Shown: positions 38,051 through 51,899 of the stretch, one piece after another
How the letters are laid out: every line of letters starts with the position of its first letter
How positions within the stretch are numbered: position 1 is the first letter of the stretch
Assembly: GCA_021464245.1 (NCBI GenBank)
Contig: JADCRB010000010.1
Location: forward strand, 4,234,735-4,298,734
Direction: 5' to 3'
Origin: Carallia brachiata
Lineage: Eukaryota; Streptophyta; Magnoliopsida; Malpighiales; Rhizophoraceae
Length of the DNA: 64,000 nucleotides
Position numbers and translations under genes: made by a program
The notes under the pieces: model-generated
Databases searched by the model: none
Seen by the model: the letters and a program-made list of their open reading frames with translations, nothing else
Told to the model about the DNA's origin: nothing

Positions 38051-39656
38051 ATTTGCTGGTTCTGATTGTGGGTAAAACAATCATCTTAGAGGCAACAAAA
38101 GCAGATCAATAAAATTTCTTGTTCCTTTTCTTGTTCTTTTTCTGCACAAGGCCTAATAACCCACATACGTCCTGTGAAGTAAAATAATATCAGGTCCTTT
38201 AATGTTGCTGGGTAAGATCGCATGCCGAGTTATCTGTTTTCGCATCTGAAGGGCCGAACACAAGCTGAAACGGAAAATAGAGTAAAATACACATTTGTAG
38301 TTCGAATTTTTGGTTAATTTGAACTTGCTTGCTGTGTGGTTAAATTAGAAGAATAAGTGCAGCAACATTATGTATTTTGTTTTATATTTTTTTATTTAGC
38401 CTGTGATATCCTGGAGTGGAAGCTGTTAATCCTACTGCAGTGGGAAACGTTTGGTCATATACGAATATGATAAAAAGAAAATTGAAAATTAAGATTTAAG
38501 GACAACATTAATTATGTTTAAGGTAATATTAAATATATTTAGAGTTTAATTTTATTTTAAAAAAAAAAGATAAGTAGAAATATGGTCATACGTTTGAATG
38601 TCCCCTGTTTTTAAAGCCAGCCCATGCCTCTCTTTATGGTTCAAAAATAATTTCCAAAGGGAGCCCGTCCTCCTATTGGTGCCATGTTTAAGGGCTTGGT
38701 TTCCTACGGACTATCGAGAAAAGCACTCGGGCCAAGACCGAGCTGATTTTTTATTGTAAATTATTTTTTTTAAAGAGTTTTATTGCATAAATACATAAAA
38801 TAAATAAATGAAAAGTAGACGTAATTAATGAATTAAATATTTTATGTAATTAAGGGATTAATATTTATAATTAAAATTAATAATAATTAATATATTTTAA
38901 TATTAATTATTTATTTATATAAAATAATTAATCAATTGTGATGTATAAATGTTTATTATTTTTTTTTTTTTCAAAGTAAGCGGCCATCTACTACATTGAA
39001 AATTTTTTGATTTAAAACATAAAATTTTATTATTTGATATAGGTATCGAGATCCAACCTCGGTACCCCAAATCTTTATTCAATTCTAAATGGTAATTTGT
39101 ATTTTTAGAAAACTTCTTTAAAAGTCAATGTTATCAGACTGTTCATCGAATCAAAAATATTAATGAGTAAAATTCAACTGGTTGAATCAGTTAAATTGGT
39201 ATTTGAACATGTATTTAATAATATATATATATAAGTAATTAAAAAATAATAATTATAGATAATAATTAAATTTTAATTTTTTAAAATTTTAAGGATGAAG
39301 TTAAAATTTTAATCAGATTTAAGATAAAATTAAACTTTTTAATTAAATTTAATACTGAAATTATAATTTAAATAATATTTAAGATCAAATTATAATTTAT
39401 AAATTTTCTAATTTTATTGAATCGGTCTAATTTTTATCAATTTTTATACATATTTTAACTGATTCTTAACTAATATTTAATGATTTTTATCGGTTTGAAC
39501 CACTACTCAAAATTTTTTTAAACTAACTTAGATTGCAGGCCAGTCACCGATTCAATCCAACTAAACAACCAGTCCAATGCAATTTTCACAACAGTGCTAC
39601 GAACAACAAAGTTTAACAGATTGCCAAAGAAAGGCTGTCGCTTCTCTAGTTTCTAA
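38051..39656. other. Spacer between the tandem hydratase genes
   Basis: 3' untranslated region of copy 1 up to about 38115, then AT-rich spacer with poly-A/T runs and no gene. The last about 100 bases are the leader of copy 2. Confidence 0.4.
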
Positions 39657-42600
39657 ATGGATCAAAGCAAAGAGGACAACCACATCGTCGCAAGCAGGGA
39701 GCAAAATGGTGTCGCGATTATCACGATCAACCGTCCCAAAGCCCTCAACTCCTTCACCAGGTCCATGATGACACGCCTGGCTCAGGTTTTCAAGGCCCTC
39801 GGCCAGGACAACTCCGTTAAGGTCATCATCCTAACCGGGTCGGGTCGGGCATTTTGCTCCGGCGTCGATCTGTCGGCTGCCGAGGAAGTGTTTAAAGGGG
39901 ACGTGAAGGATATGGAGATCGACCCGGCTGCCCAGATGGAGCTGTGCAAGCAGCCGATAATCGGAGCGATTAACGGGCTCGCGATCGGCGGCGGCTTTGG
40001 AATGGCGCTCGCTTGTGATATTCTGATTGCAGTTAAAGGTGCCAAATTTATTGACACGCATGCCAGGTCTGCCTTTCCTTGCTTAGTAGTCGGTGCTTAT
40101 GTACAAGTGTCATATTTTCTTGCATTATTTCTAGAAAATTTATGCAAATATTCGGATTCTGATCGATTCACAAAGATCCATACGGGACAATGTTTTGGAC
40201 ATTTGAAACAATGGATTTTTAAGATTTTTAAAATTATAAACTTAGCAAATCATGAAAAAAATTTGGTGATTTTACTTAAATATTTTTAAATTAATTATAA
40301 AGTGACATTGTATTTTAAATAATTTAATTTATAAAATAATATTATAAAAAAATTGTCAAATTTTTTTAAATGAGAATGCATAACTAATTATTGGTATTGA
40401 TAAAAGTTACTTAGATTTTCTCTTAATTATTTTGGTTAAAATTTAGGTTGACACGGACAACTGATTTACTAATAGTAAGTGGGACAACTTTTGTGCTATA
40501 ATAGCATGAAATATTTTAAATTTATGAGAATATTGATCGATTCGCATGATTCGGATGGGGCAATCATTGGATACTTGAGCCAACAGACTGTTTTTATTAT
40601 AAATTTAGCTAATTACTAATTTTAGATGAAAATTAGGTCGATATATACTATTATTTTTTTATTATTAAGAGATTTGTTATATCATGAGTTTCTCTCTACG
40701 TTTATAAATTCCATAATTCATTTCCAACATTTAAATCCAAGGCTTCCGTAGTTTTGAATCGTTGTGATGTCCTGTGAGGTATGTCGATTTACAAATGACA
40801 AATACTTTGCGAGCGCAGTTTTAGTGAGATCAAAATGATATAAGTTAGTAGTAGTTGAATTTAAAATAATGCTAAAATAAATACACTATTAAATTTTTAT
40901 AGATAAATTGTCTATTTACCTATGTCTTCATAATTTAGGCTCCGGTAATCATGCTCTTTACAAATAGTAAGACGGTTTTTGTTCTATAATCGACCATACC
41001 GTGCCAACTACTAATGAGCTTTTAACGTCGTAATTGGTTCCCAAAGATCGATACTCAGTTGACTCGATGAATGCTGAATTGTGGGTCATACTCACAAGGC
41101 TGGAATCACAGCTCGAATGTGACTCGCAAGTTGTGGTCACGAGCTTATAAGGGACGATGGAAAACCAGCCATTAGTCATTATGATTAGAGGTGTATACAA
41201 AATCGTCCAATTTATCCAACTCAATCAATTTGATCAAAACTAAATTTGAATGTTGAAATTGCTGTAAACGGATTGGTTATAATTTATAATTTAAGCTAAA
41301 TGCACTTAACAATTTGATTTTAGTTTTAGATATCTAAAAATTGTCAAAACTGAATTGATTACACTAATTTTTAAACTCCGAAATTTATTTTATAAACACA
41401 TAGACTATAAGAAAAATGCTAACCATCTCCATAGTTGCTACATACAATCCAAAATACTCATGGTCTAAAATACTCTTCATAGTTACAAAGTACTGATCTC
41501 ATTTATATTCTTGCATTTTCGATAGTGTAGGAGTCATGTAAAAAATATTTTTTGAATCTACATTAGTGCATTAACGTTGATTCATGCCATTAAATGCACA
41601 TCAATTGTCAATTGTTGGCGATAAAAAATGTTAAATGCTATTGTTGAACTACTCATTCGAGCTTATTTTTCACTATAATCTTCATGTCATCTCATGTTTG
41701 AAACAAACATGAAAAATGAGTGGGATACTATTTTAGTTTGTCAATGGATATAGAAGTAGAACATACGGACTCTAAACCTTCAATCAAATTTTCATTTCGT
41801 CCCATAATATAGTTCAAACAGCCAAATCGAATCAACTTGCAACTACTAATAACAATTCGATTATTTTTACTCTTATATTGATTTAGTTCTGATTTTGAAA
41901 ATTTTCAAACCGTCGATTAAAGAGCAAGCATTTGCACGAGTGTGATCTACATTATGCCTTGCTCCATCCTCCTAAGGACAGGGAAAATTAAACACGGGAA
42001 TTCTTCTTGCATGGTTGCGGCATTCCCTTCATGGGGCATATCTCAGAAGCTTTCACGTATTATAGGACCCAACAGAGCTCGGGAAGTATCTCTAACTGCC
42101 ATGCCAGTTACTGCAGAGCAGGCTGAGAGGTGGGGCCTCGTTACCCATGTTGTAGAAGAGGGTGAATTGCTAAATAAAGCCCGAGAAGTAACAGAGAACA
42201 TTGTGAAAAATAATCAAGATTTGGTTTTGAGATATAAATCTATCATCAATGATGGGTTGAAGCTGGACCTTGGTCGTGCTCTTTCTCTCGAAAAGGTGGG
42301 TAACTATCTATCTTTTAATCTGGTTTCTGTCTATCAAATCTCTCACCTTACGTGTTTTAAGGTAATATCTTGCTGCGACCTTTCCAGCTCTTTATTTGCG
42401 TATTATCTTCATAGGTTAATTTATCTCACAAAAAAAAAAAAAAAAATGAAGAAGGGAGAAAAAATAGATAGAAAAACCCCATGGAAAAAACAGTCCTCTG
42501 ATGCACCAATGATCTAATCAGTTTCTTTTCTGTTACTTTCTCTTCACATCTGCCATGTGGTCGAATTGCAAATTTTCACTTATTATATTCCCTTGTTGGC

Positions 42601-42800
42601 TACTAATACCGGTCTTCTGTGCTTGCCTATCTTCTTTGTTCGGCTTTACTGCGGTTGTTTATGGTTTATTTGGTGAATATTAATTAATGGCGTTTCAGGG
42701 GAGAGCTCATGACTATTACCATAGGATGTCAAAGGAGCATTTCAAGAATATGCAAGAATTTATTGCAGCTCGGAGTTCGAAGAAGCCTTCCAAATTGTAG
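39657..42800 (+). CDS. Peroxisomal enoyl-CoA hydratase/isomerase-like, copy 2, with lost splice acceptor and altered active site
   Basis: Tandem paralogue of the gene at 35834 with the same three-exon plan: 39657-40066, about 42013-42295 and 42699-42800, also ending KKPSKL. Intron 1 is about 1.9 kb, against 0.64 kb in copy 1. Two changes matter. First, the acceptor that is CAG in copy 1 is CAT here (42010-42012). The nearest in-frame substitute is AAG at 41974-41976 after a pyrimidine tract, which would add 12 residues (TGKIKHGNSSCM). Second, the catalytic-loop glutamate 115 is glycine (GGGFGMALACD, codon GGA at 39999-40001). No stop or indel is seen in the exons. It may be a diverged paralogue, an isoform with altered splicing or an early pseudogene. 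AATAAA occurs at 42867-42872. Confidence 0.78.
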
Positions 42801-43000
42801 AGTTGCGGGTTGCTGATTATGCTTGTGTTGTAAACCAATTATTTTAGAAGCCACAAAGATCATATCAATAAAATAACTTGTTCTATATATTTCCCACTTG
42901 CATGTCCGGTTGAAACCGAAAATAGACTAATACACTTTGTTAGTTTAAATTATTCGTCAATTTGAGCTTGTTAGCTGTGCAATTGAGTCTCCGTTGTATG

Positions 43001-43671
43001 CAGGGACGGATCCAGCGAAGGCTAGGGGGGCATTTGCCCTCATGACTTTATTAATTTATATATAAATTTTGAGCAAAGGAACCTAAATCCGTGAGTTAGC
43101 TTAGTGGTGGCGTCTTTTTGCCCCCTCTGCTGCGCGCCCTCAAGCCGACGGTTCAATCTCAGTTTTGCGCATTTGTGTCTCAATCGCTCTCTTTCTTTCT
43201 TTCTTTTTTTTTCCCTTTTTTTCGTTTGCCTCTATCTCCTTTTTTTAATAATTTAATTTTTTTTATCTCTATAAAACTTCCATTTTTCTTTCTTTTTAAG
43301 AACTACTTTATTGTTTTCTTTTAGATGCATCATTTTAAACTTCACCATTTATAATCGTACTTTCTAAAATTTAATTTTAGTAAATGCACAATTATTATTT
43401 TTCCTACAATAAATATTATAAAAAAATTATTAGATAATCATATGAGATATAAATGATTAAATGATTAAATTATTACTTATATAACAAATATTTGATTATG
43501 TAAAAATAAAAAGATATTTTAAAACATTAAAACTCATAAGATATAATTATAATATTTATTACTCAAAATAATTAATATAATTTTTTATTTTTACTATAAA
43601 TTAATTTTATTATTATAATCATACATATAAATTTTGTTCTCCCTGAAAATTTTTTTCTAGATCCGTCCCTC
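43001..43671. mobile_element. MITE with CAGGGACGGATC termini (hAT-like)
   Basis: The left end CAGGGACGGATCCAG (43001-43015) is inverted at the right end as AGGGACGGATCTAG (read on the other strand, ending at 43670). The interior is AT-rich and non-coding. Near 43095-43155 it contains TTAGCTTAGTGG and GGTTCAATCTC, like pol III A and B boxes, so an older SINE may be nested inside. No exact 8-bp target duplication is visible, so the superfamily is a guess from the terminal sequence. Confidence 0.65.
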
Positions 43672-46400
43672 TACGTGATTGTTTATATTGATAAAGGCGG
43701 GTTTGTGAATCCTTCGAAAGAACTCATCAAAATAATCAATTGTTTTTGGCCTCGTTCAGACAATAAATAAAAGCTGGAGACCCTTATTATTATCCTTCAT
43801 TGGGGGCAATATATTAACGCTTAATAAGATAACCATTAAGCATTGCTAATCTCGCCAAGTTCTCTACGGATTCTCTCCCACATCCAGATTGGACACTCTA
43901 GCCGTGAGACGAAGTCCATCCAACAGCTTCTCATGCCGCTTGAGTAGTTTGCAGAAGGTAGGGAAGGCAATGACTTCTTTCAATTGAATTTTCCAGCATG
44001 GCAAGCTAATGTGAAGTCTAAGAAACCTAATGTGAAGTCTAAGAAACGAGTTTAAATATTTCAAGCCGAAAATGGTGTTGAGATATGCATGTACTTGAAT
44101 TGAACTTATATTAAAGAATGAGTAATCTCTCAACTTTTTTTTTTTGTTAACAGTCTTACTTATGTTTTAATCTATAAAGCATCTGATACATATATCTATA
44201 TCAAAATTTGACATATGACACCTAACAAATTTTCAAATTAATGTTATTTTCTGTTTTTGGAAATATTAGTTATCATTTTCACAAATTTAAGCTTAAGATC
44301 ACTCATTAATATCCTAATTCAACTTCTCCCTCGAGTAGGATCCGTTACCTCAACAATGATTGCATCGAGCAAAGCGTCACACAATTAACCGCGGCGTATT
44401 AGATATGAAATCTAACAGTGTCAATCATAAATTTCCTATAATGTAAAAAGTCGGTGGACAGATATTAGTAGCAATTTATATCTACACTCATTTAATTTGT
44501 GTAACTATGAGTATTATTTTGTGTAACTGTAATAATAAAAAATAATATAAAAAAATAATATTATTTTTTTTCTTCACATTTTTAGTTATAACATATGAAA
44601 AATACTTACAATTTCACAAATCAAACACAGATGGACACAATCTACCCACTGAATGTCTACTTATGTAATGGTCCCCGTATAATTACTTTAAAGTAAAGAG
44701 TGAGGATATCGAAAAGATTCAAACTCTAGCAAATGAATAAAAGACCCGACTAATCACAAACTATGGGTGGTTTTCAAACTAGTATCTTATTAGATGGTGA
44801 CCAAATAACCAATAGGAATAAAAAGAAAAAACAATGTGTCGCTCTGGTGAATAATTTAGTAATAATTTAATATATTTTCTTTTTCATTAGTCTAAATTCG
44901 AGCTTTTGCAGTGTCGCCTTTATGTTAGCAAAGCTGTGCTCGCGTACTGCATAAGTTTACTATTTATTAACACTAAAGCCAGATGTGCCAAGTGTGGGAG
45001 AGACCCACTCAGACCCAACAATCGTAAGGTGATGGGTCTACCTCCATAGAATGATTAAACAAGATATTCAAAAATGAAAATTATTTTAATTTCAACTCAC
45101 AAATATTACGACTGATATATCTGACTGATATATCTACGAGTATCTTTTTTTTCCTGTTAAAACAAACAAAAGAAAAAAAGAAAAGAATATTTCAAAAATA
45201 ATTTGGCATGAGTCAATCTTCCAACTTTTTAAATTTTAAGGTCGGAATATATATCATTATATATTATTAATAAAGAATAATTTAGCCTTATTGAGTCTTA
45301 GTCTTTGAGAGCTCTTTTCTTTCATATCTATCACTGCATGGACCTATCTTAGATTTTGCACATTATAGTCTCATGATTCTATTAGTCCATGCATTAACAC
45401 TTTTTTTTGCATACCCTTATAAATAAGAGGGCCTTAATCAGCTATGGGTAATTCTTATTGCATCCTGATGATCCTCAGACTGTTGTCCATAAGCATGAAG
45501 TTTGGAAAGTAAAAAGGATTATTCAGGCTATTTAGCATACCTAATTAACCTTCAAAGTATTCCATTTTAAATTACATCGCATAATTGCTTTTAAATTTAT
45601 GGTTTTTTCTTGTATTCTAAATAATTCTCCAGATTGAAAAGTCGTTACATGCTTTTTGGTAGTGCTACAAATGATAAAAGCACCACATAAGGCTAGCTTT
45701 CTTGAGTGTGAGCAATACTGAAAAATTACATTTATAGGCACTCGAGAACATGAAAGATTGGTTGTCAGTCATTTATGATTGTTGTTGTCTTGTAGTTACG
45801 AATGCAAAATAACAAATTTACTTTGTGCTGTCAATTTTACTGGACTCAACATAGTACTCATAAGATTAAGAAGTAGCTGCAAATTTACATTCCGGATGGG
45901 AGCAAGGAAACACTAGTTTCAAATTTTGTGGTTTTGCGCCAAAGTTGTTAGACATCAACCTTACATATGCATAGACGTCTAGATAGAAAAACCCCCATTC
46001 GGACAAAGAGCTATGCTGAACATCAGAACATGTACTTAAAAAAATCTACCATAAATTAGTTTGATGGAATATCTTTGCAAGAATGGCATTAGGCAGAAAT
46101 TAATGCATCAAGAAAAACAAGCTGTTTCGAAAGACCTTTTTGTGTTCAGTGAAGTCAAAAATTTTAGTAGCACATAGGTGCCAAGAATATTAAATGACAT
46201 GTCATCCCTGTGAACTTTGTATTTTACATTTTGATGTTATAGTGTACCACAAAATTGTCGAGCATATTGATTATAAATTGTTAACTGCATAAAATTTTGT
46301 ACTTCTACTAGCAGTAAAAGTTTATTCAGTTTCAAGATCAGTTATCAGGGCACGCTAAGGGAAGGAACTGCAGTCTTTTACTGTATCATAGTGACTGAGT
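43672..46400. other. Gene-poor spacer with a possible gene relic on the minus strand
   Basis: At 43864-44010 the minus strand reads KEVIAFPTFCKLLKRHEKLL and then DGLRLTARVSNLDVG, which has coding character but which I cannot assign. It adjoins a direct repeat of AATGTGAAGTCTAAGAAAC (about 44008-44048). The remainder is AT-rich spacer, with another short duplication at about 45111-45135. No gene is called. Confidence 0.35.
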
Positions 46401-47460
46401 AGAGTAAATATTCAACTCAACTCAACTCACCTTTGAGGCCTTGTGACAGTCTCAAACACACACACACACACACACAAAGCAGAACCAGAACCAGAGGAAA
46501 AAACAAAAGGAAAGGAGATCAGACATAGCTTTCTAGGCCGCAAATGTGCATCAAGCAATGCTTAACAAAAGCCTGCTCAGAGCCCAGTGCATGTTCATCA
46601 TCTACAATAGTCACGTTGAAAACAATCTCTATCAGCACACTACAAAATAATCACCCAAAAGGAATAATAATCTCCATTAAATGAAAACCAAAATCAAAAT
46701 CAAAATCAAAATCAGCTCTTAGGTAGTCCATTGCACCATAACACATCCAAACTACCACTAAAGTTTTTCCCAGGATGAGAAAAAAATACGATAATAACAA
46801 TAATAAAAGAGGGGGACCTCAGTGGTTATGCTCATAATTTTCATCAAATTACACAATCAGGTCTCAAAGATTCCATGACATCATAGGAGCCCCCAATACT
46901 CCAGTACCAAAAAAAAAAAAAAAAGCAACAGCATCTAAAAGGAAATTAAAAATTCACCACTCAACAAGCCAAAATTGAGAAGAGGCAAAATTGAGCACTT
47001 AATATCGCAATTTCGCAGGGTATTATTCACTATGCCTGTGAAGTGGCACAGAGGCAAAGTGACTCAACTCTCCTGCACAAAATCTCAGCCTCTCTATCAT
47101 GTAAAAACAAACAGAAATTAGAAGAAACCCCGTAAGCAATTTCTTATGAAAAACTTCAAGGGGTTCCTGCTGAGAGGCATCTCTACATTGAAAAACAAGA
47201 AATTACTTTAATTTGTGAATCTAATTAAACAATAAGATGAACACGTACATGAAAAACAAGCAATAGGAAGTAAGCCAACAACAATAATAATAATAGAGAG
47301 AGGGAGAGGGAGACGGTATGCGTCGGTAAAATGGATGGGTTAGGCCCGGAGGGAAGCATTGGCATCGGCTTGTGATCTTTATACCCGGTGCTTTTGCAGA
47401 AATCACTAGGGTTTTGTGCTTTTTGTTTGCCGAATTACCAAAAACGCCTTGGTGTCTGAG
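46401..47460 (-). other. Possible minus-strand transcript with short ORFs or non-coding RNA
   Basis: Composition is more even than the surroundings and the minus strand begins with leader-like sequence (AAACCCTAG near 47410, resembling a telo-box). It holds two short ORFs, one starting MPMLPSGPNPSIL (about 47353) and one encoding about 20 residues starting MPLSRNPLKFF (about 47180). Microsatellites occur: (CA)10 at 46457-46476, a CAAAAT repeat at about 46686-46712 and a GA-rich tract at 47294-47315. I recognise no product. This could be a non-coding RNA gene or nothing. Confidence 0.25.
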
Positions 47461-50400
47461 GATTTAGGGGAAACTTTCTGGGCCATTCAAAGCAGCGTTT
47501 AAGTTTCGGGCCAGGAGCAGCCCACTTATTGAAAACGAAGGCCATCCAATGTTCCCAATGCACTTGGGCCCGTGTCCATTTTAACATCAAGAGACGAGGT
47601 AATTTTGAGAGAAAGCAACCTCAATCTCTCCAATTTCTAGCATATTGATTACGACACTCTTATTGAAATCTCTCAGTGGTCCTTCTTCTCTCCAACCCAC
47701 CCTAGAACTCTTGACTTGAAAGTCTTAGCCTCAAGCAAAACCAACAAGCCAAGAAGGGCTGGTTCAAATCACTTAGTTATGCGTTTAAGTTTCAGTAAAT
47801 TTGTTTTCTTTTTTCATCTTTTTTGCGCCCCTCATATATCACCAAAAAAATAAAAATAAAAATAAAAATAAAATTGAAACCTAAAGAGCAATGGCAGCAA
47901 AACTTTTGTGGTGGAGAAAGATAATTGAACCTTAAACACGTATCTTTTTGGCATCTAGCAAAGTTATGGAATTTGGTTCACATGTGGGGGACGCTGCTTG
48001 CATTGTAGAATCAGTACTCAGGCTTGATGCTTCACTGCAGAGGTACTTATCCTTACATTGGCTATCTAATATTGTAGCTGAATTTAGTCTATCAAAATAC
48101 TCACAACTCATTAATGAATTTTAATTCATCGATACTAAAATTATTTTTAAAATTAAAAATTTTGAGTTTGAGTAATAGTTAGAGTCAATTAGTTAAAAGA
48201 AATATTTATAACCTAGAAAATCAAATTATGTTGCATGCCACAAAGTCACATGAAAAAATTTTCAAAAGATTGAAAACAAAATCGATCATAGATTTATACT
48301 TAGATTGATAGTCACATGGTGGAACGTGTTCATACGAAAATGTTAGTTATTGCATCTCAGCATAAAAAGAATCGTTTTGTTATGGAATGGGCCTACACCG
48401 ATTTGGGATCTCTCGTGTGCAGGTTCTGAGGTTATTGGATTCACAGAAATAAAAGAATTGACACTGTAGTATAAAAAAGTGAGGAACCAATGAGCTGTAG
48501 CTCACCGAGGCTGGAATATTTGTAACATTGAAAGTCCGAGCTCGAATTCCAATCTGAACTAATTAACCCAAGCTAAAAAGAGGGATCAAGAAGATGGAAG
48601 TGAAGGAACTCCAACATTTTTGTCCTTAGTAGACTACAAATCACAAATTTGAAGGTGCACTGATAACCTTAGGAATTTGCTTTCTTTTAGTCCCAGACTT
48701 CATAGGTTGAGTATTTCAAATCTGCATTGTCAGTTATGAATTTGGATTATTTTTAGCCGTTTTTCAGAACAAATTAAAAAAAGAAGGGAAAAATGTTTAT
48801 TTTTTGATAAAAAGTTATCTGACAAGTATCTGTAATATAACAAATTTGAAATTTTTTACAATTATAATAATAAAATGTGGAATGAAAAAAATAATAATTT
48901 TTTTTCTTTTTTGTTGTATTTTTTATTAATATAGTTATAAAAGTTCCAAATGTTGCATTACATACATTTTCTTGGAACATTTTCTTGCCCCGTGTATTGG
49001 ACACCGGTCAAGCAACTTGTTTTTTGGTTTTTTTTTTTTTTACTTGAGACTATCTAGTATCCAGTCCGATGAACTGACTAATTTTAACCGACTCGGACAG
49101 GACTTTAAAGGGTGGTAAATGTCTCCCAACAAATATTTAACGCGACTACATTTTCAAGAATTGAAACTCGAGACCTCTAATTAAGTAGTGACGGATCCTT
49201 ACTATTCGCATCAGTGCTTGCTAGTGATTTTTTTTTTGTTTTTTTATGAGATTAATGTGTATTCTCATTCAAGGATGAACAAACGAATATAACAATGGTA
49301 TGAGAGCGACCTTCCTAAAGTGAGCTGTTGAATTCTGTTCATCAATTATAAACGGTTAAAAGCCCCGTTGCCATCACGAGTATTACATAAGAATCTAGCC
49401 ACTAACTGGTCGGTGTTACGCCTCGAGAGAGCAACTTTACAATCAGAGCGTGTCCCATTTTTCCTCACGAGAATACAAACTTACAAGTCATACGACAACG
49501 CCCAAACAACCAAAATAAAATAAAATAAAATAAAATCAGAACCATAATCAGGATGCCGTGGTATCGGTATGTTGTACCGATGCTTGATGCTTCACTTGAG
49601 ATGTATCTATCCTTACTTTGGCTATTTATTTTTGTAACTGAATTTACGAATCAAATTATGTTGCATTAAGCCACGAAGTCGCATGACAAAATTTTCATAA
49701 GATTGAAAATAAAATTTGCCACGGTTTCATTTGCCATATCAATAATCATATAGTAAAACTTGTTGTTATAGGACCCTTTTAATTATTGAATCTCAGTATT
49801 AAAAAAAAAATTATAAAAGAATCGTTCTCTTTTTGCGATAGGCCAACTAAACTCATTGAGGTTTTTGGGTTTACAGACAATGAGAAAAAGTCGCTGCCTG
49901 GCTAGGTTTTCTTGATGTAAAACAGCAAAGTGTGGGATCAAGAAGCAACCAAGAAAGTGTCCCGTTGATTGCATGTGTGTAAGAGCCTGTTTGGTTTACC
50001 TGTTACTGATTACTGATTGCTAATGAATAAAATGTAGTCATAATATTTGGTTAAATAAACACTAATAGTTGCGGATTAAATAATAAAATGACTATTTTAG
50101 ACATGCTATTTCTATTTTATTAAAATGTATATTATGTATTTATAAATAAAAATAAATCAAGTATTTGAATTGAAGATCACTTATAATTTATAATAAATAT
50201 TATTTTAAATAAATTTTATTTTACTATATAGATTATTATATTTAAAAAATAGTTTTTACTGTGTAAGTTACTCTCCATACGATAAAAAAATAAATAAAAA
50301 AGAAAAAGAGAGAAGAGAGGGAGATAACTATATTCAAAATAATATTATTTTTATAATAAAAATACCCATTGATATTTACATAAAATTTTAATAAATTATA

Positions 50401-51822
50401 TTTTTATACTGCACGCCAAAAGGTTTGGAAAAAAAATTTGCTTTAGCTTCTTTTCTCCATTCACCGAATTATTACAAAATAATATTATATATATATATAT
50501 ATATATCATTATGTTTACAAAGATAAGTTTAAAAATAAATAAATAAAAAATTTCCTTATATCTCTATATAGTGTATAGAAATTAAAAAGTGCGTGATTAA
50601 TTTGGAGTTACAGTATTGTATAGTGTACAACTTTTTTATAGGTAATTTTGTAATTATATATAATCTATCAATTACTGATAAAATCAAAAAATAAGGGGAC
50701 TCCTACTTTTTCTATCAACTTCTTTTGAATACATCCAACAATAATTAATATATTTTATAAAATTTAACTAAACACCTAATATCTTATTTTTTAAAACAAT
50801 AAAAGCAACAACAACCCCTCAACACAAAATCAGACACCCCCTAATGTAGTTTGGAGTTTAACTCCAAAGTTTTTGTAGTTAATAGAATCCAGTACACAAG
50901 TTTTGATAACGTTGGGAACTGACCCTTTTTTTTTATGTTCAAAGGCCTAGAATTCAGATGTGGGTTGTCAATTATGAATTTGAATTTGCAAATTTGATTA
51001 CGTAAACAAATAGGAAATACAGAGTTCATTCAATATCATATTATTTTTTTATTTAAATTAAATATATTTTTAATAATTAAATAATACAAATTACTATATG
51101 GGTATTACATGTTTACCGTTGTTAGGAATGTTTCTATTTATATTTAGCCATTTTTTTAGCAAATAAAGCAACGAAGGGGAAAATACCTGTCAAAGTCAAA
51201 GCAGCTTATTTATATTAGTCTAATTGTTTATTGTTTTAAGTAGCTGTTGTGGAATTTGTTTTAAAGTGAGAACCAGTTTTTTCGGCCATAAGTATCGACG
51301 CCCGTGGAAATTGGAGTACAAACAAACGAATAAAACAACGGGAGAGTGATTTTTTCCAAATGAGCTGTCGATTTTTGTTCATTAATTATTGCGATCGGTC
51401 AAAAACTCTATTGCCCGCGTGTGCCAGGAGTCATACATAAGGAATCTTAGCCAGTACTGAGTCCGTGTTAGGCCAAAAGACGTCTACGACTACTTTTTCA
51501 GCCAGAACGAGTCCACTTTCTTCACGAGAAGACAAAACTTCATGTGATATGTTTTTCGAGAAAAATTTGTTAGATACGCAACAGCTGACATGTAAAAAAA
51601 TATATAATAATTTAAAATATTAAATTATTAAAAATATATTAAATTTTAAAAAATAAATAAATAAATTATTAAATATAATTAAATTAATTATATACTTTTA
51701 ATATATTTCATTAAATTTATTCACGTAATCTGTTTCAATATTATTATTTTATTTTTATTCAAGGCTTCCTGTCATATTATACGACACCAAACATCCAAAC
51801 AAGCATCAGAATCAAACCGGGG
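47461..51822. other. Repeat-rich intergenic region
   Basis: No gene seen. 48480-48600 has pol III-like A (TAGCTCACCGAGG) and B (GCTCGAATTCC) boxes, probably a SINE on the plus strand. 49021-49230 looks like a SINE on the minus strand (T-run at left). Two segmental similarities occur: 48020-48300 with 49575-49745, and about 49290-49500 with 51320-51545. Simple repeats are (AAAAAT)n at about 47846-47873, (AAAAT)n at about 49513-49536 and (AT)n at about 50486-50506. Confidence 0.45.
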
Positions 51823-51899
51823 ATGCTTCTTCCTCAAATGGTGGCCCACCGTTCAGAAGACATACGTCACCGCTTGCGTGTCACTGTGGAAGAACATGC

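Noticed and set aside
48490..48560. A tRNA gene
   Set aside because: A- and B-box-like motifs are present but no acceptor, D or anticodon stems pair; a SINE head is more likely.
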